From assembly GCF_021740465.1 (NCBI RefSeq), contig NZ_JAIOZR010000006.1, positions 1-64,000 of the forward strand: a stretch of DNA of 64,000 nt, read 5' to 3'. Numbering within the stretch: position 1 is the first letter of the stretch; each line of letters starts with the position of its first letter. Under the pieces are notes generated by a model that was not told the origin of the DNA, made no database searches, and saw only the letters and a list, made by a program, of their open reading frames with translations. The position numbers and the translations under genes were made by a program. This stretch comes from Chlorobium sp. (GTDB lineage Bacteria > Bacteroidota > Chlorobiia > Chlorobiales > Chlorobiaceae). Positions 63,562 through 64,000 of this stretch are shown here, piece by piece.

Positions 63562-64000
63562 AAAAAGCTACTCTTTTTGTCATTGAGCAAGAAATTCAAT
63601 CAGAACACCGTTTTTTTTCCAGTGTTTTGATGGAAGGAGGCAAGTCAATAAGTCTTATTGCCTATGAGTTTGCTGATACATCGCTACACGGGACAGAATG
63701 TGTGGTGATTGTGGAACACGGTTCTGTGATAAAGTTGCTGATTGACGGGAAAGAATACCCTAAAAAAAAATCCGAGCAGTTACAAGAAAAGAATGAACAA
63801 CACATGCCCACTGATGTAGCATTTAAGGAGGATGAGGGTAGATCAAGACAGGAAACAGTGCAGTGCAGAGCGCCCAATGTTAATGATCGGGAAGTGTATG
63901 CTTATTGGCATGCATGCAAAAGAATCGGTGATGGTGTGGAAAAGTACTCAGAGCAAATAAACACTCTTCCGATGCTAATCAGGCATAATGGGTTGGGTTC
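63558..64000 (+). CDS. Second Cmr5-like protein with extra N-terminal domain (cut by window edge)
   Basis: The ATG overlapping the cmr5 stop opens a frame to the window end (147 residues seen). The first 75 residues (MKKATLFVIEQEIQSEHRFF..., with VVIVEHGSVIKLLIDGKEYP) form an unrecognised beta-rich region, followed by a charged linker. Residues from about 115 read VYAYWHACKRIGDGVEKYSE then INTLPMLIRHNGLG, matching the start of Cmr5 proteins up to the NGLG signature. So this may be a fused second Cas11-like subunit rather than the expected cmr6 or cmr1. The end of the gene is outside the window. Confidence 0.55.
   Translation, partial: MKKATLFVIEQEIQSEHRFFSSVLMEGGKSISLIAYEFADTSLHGTECVVIVEHGSVIKLLIDGKEYPKKKSEQLQEKNEQHMPTDVAFKEDEGRSRQETVQCRAPNVNDREVYAYWHACKRIGDGVEKYSEQINTLPMLIRHNGLG

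Noticed and set aside
46841-64000. Search for cas6, cmr1 and cmr6
   Set aside because: No frame in the window matches these families. They probably lie to the right of the window or elsewhere, so none is annotated.

Overview
The window looks like a chromosomal segment of a green sulfur bacterium (Chlorobiaceae; Chlorobium or a close relative). The evidence is the bacteriochlorophyll genes bchF-bchC-bchX, a plant-type zeta-carotene desaturase (crtQ), a probable chlorosome envelope protein, a complete C5-pathway tetrapyrrole set (hemA, hemB, hemC, hemD), a bacillithiol-type deacetylase and a type III glutamine synthetase. No rRNA or tRNA gene was found.

Layout. 0-5.4 kb: a decayed two-component cluster. 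It holds the end of an IS3-family element inserted in a multi-PAS histidine kinase, a receiver-domain remnant with two frame changes, a PAS/HTH protein and a hybrid kinase. 5.7-8.8 kb: cysE, aroC and hemB. 9.06-13.45 kb: a tightly overlapping three-gene operon coding for an AfsA-like hot-dog protein, an FAD oxidoreductase and a six-helix hybrid kinase resembling the quorum sensor CqsS. This is a candidate unrecognised signalling system. 13.5-17 kb: a sodium-pump type (methylmalonyl-CoA) decarboxylase operon. 17.1-24.6 kb: an inositol-phosphatase-family enzyme, the hemX-like/hemA/hemC/hemD cluster and typA. 24.7-27.4 kb: bchF-bchC-bchX, with BchX carrying an added sigma-70 region 4-like tail. 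27.5-33.7 kb: a peptide-binding lipoprotein, a TrxR-like flavoprotein, bshB1-like, dut, an NtrC-type regulator with an in-frame duplication inside its receiver domain, and csmH-like. 34-36 kb: a NotI-family restriction-modification pair. 36.5-46.4 kb: glycosyltransferases, two small proteins, an arsS cluster, crtQ, an Lrp regulator, glnN and a yjbQ-family gene.

46.7-64.0 kb is one large CRISPR locus: cas2, a reverse transcriptase-Cas1 fusion, three arrays (16, 4 and 21 repeats), then a type III-B effector operon that runs off the window. The operon holds a membrane CARF protein, Csx15-like, cmr2/cas10 without an HD domain but with GGDD, cmr3, a CARF plus PD-(D/E)xK nuclease, cmr4, cmr5 and a second Cmr5-like ORF. 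The expected logic is that RT-Cas1/Cas2 acquires spacers, possibly from RNA. The Cmr complex then detects target RNA, Cas10 makes cyclic oligoadenylate, and the two CARF effectors (one membrane, one nuclease) respond while Csx15 removes the signal. No cas6, cmr1 or cmr6 is seen; they should lie outside. Arrays 1 and 2 each end inside a repeat, close to a REP-associated transposon or its derivative. Each later array is preceded by a copy of the cas1 3' end and/or leader, so the three arrays look like products of module duplication. A HigBA toxin-antitoxin pair sits between arrays 2 and 3. The cmr genes look more AT-rich than the housekeeping genes, consistent with acquisition.
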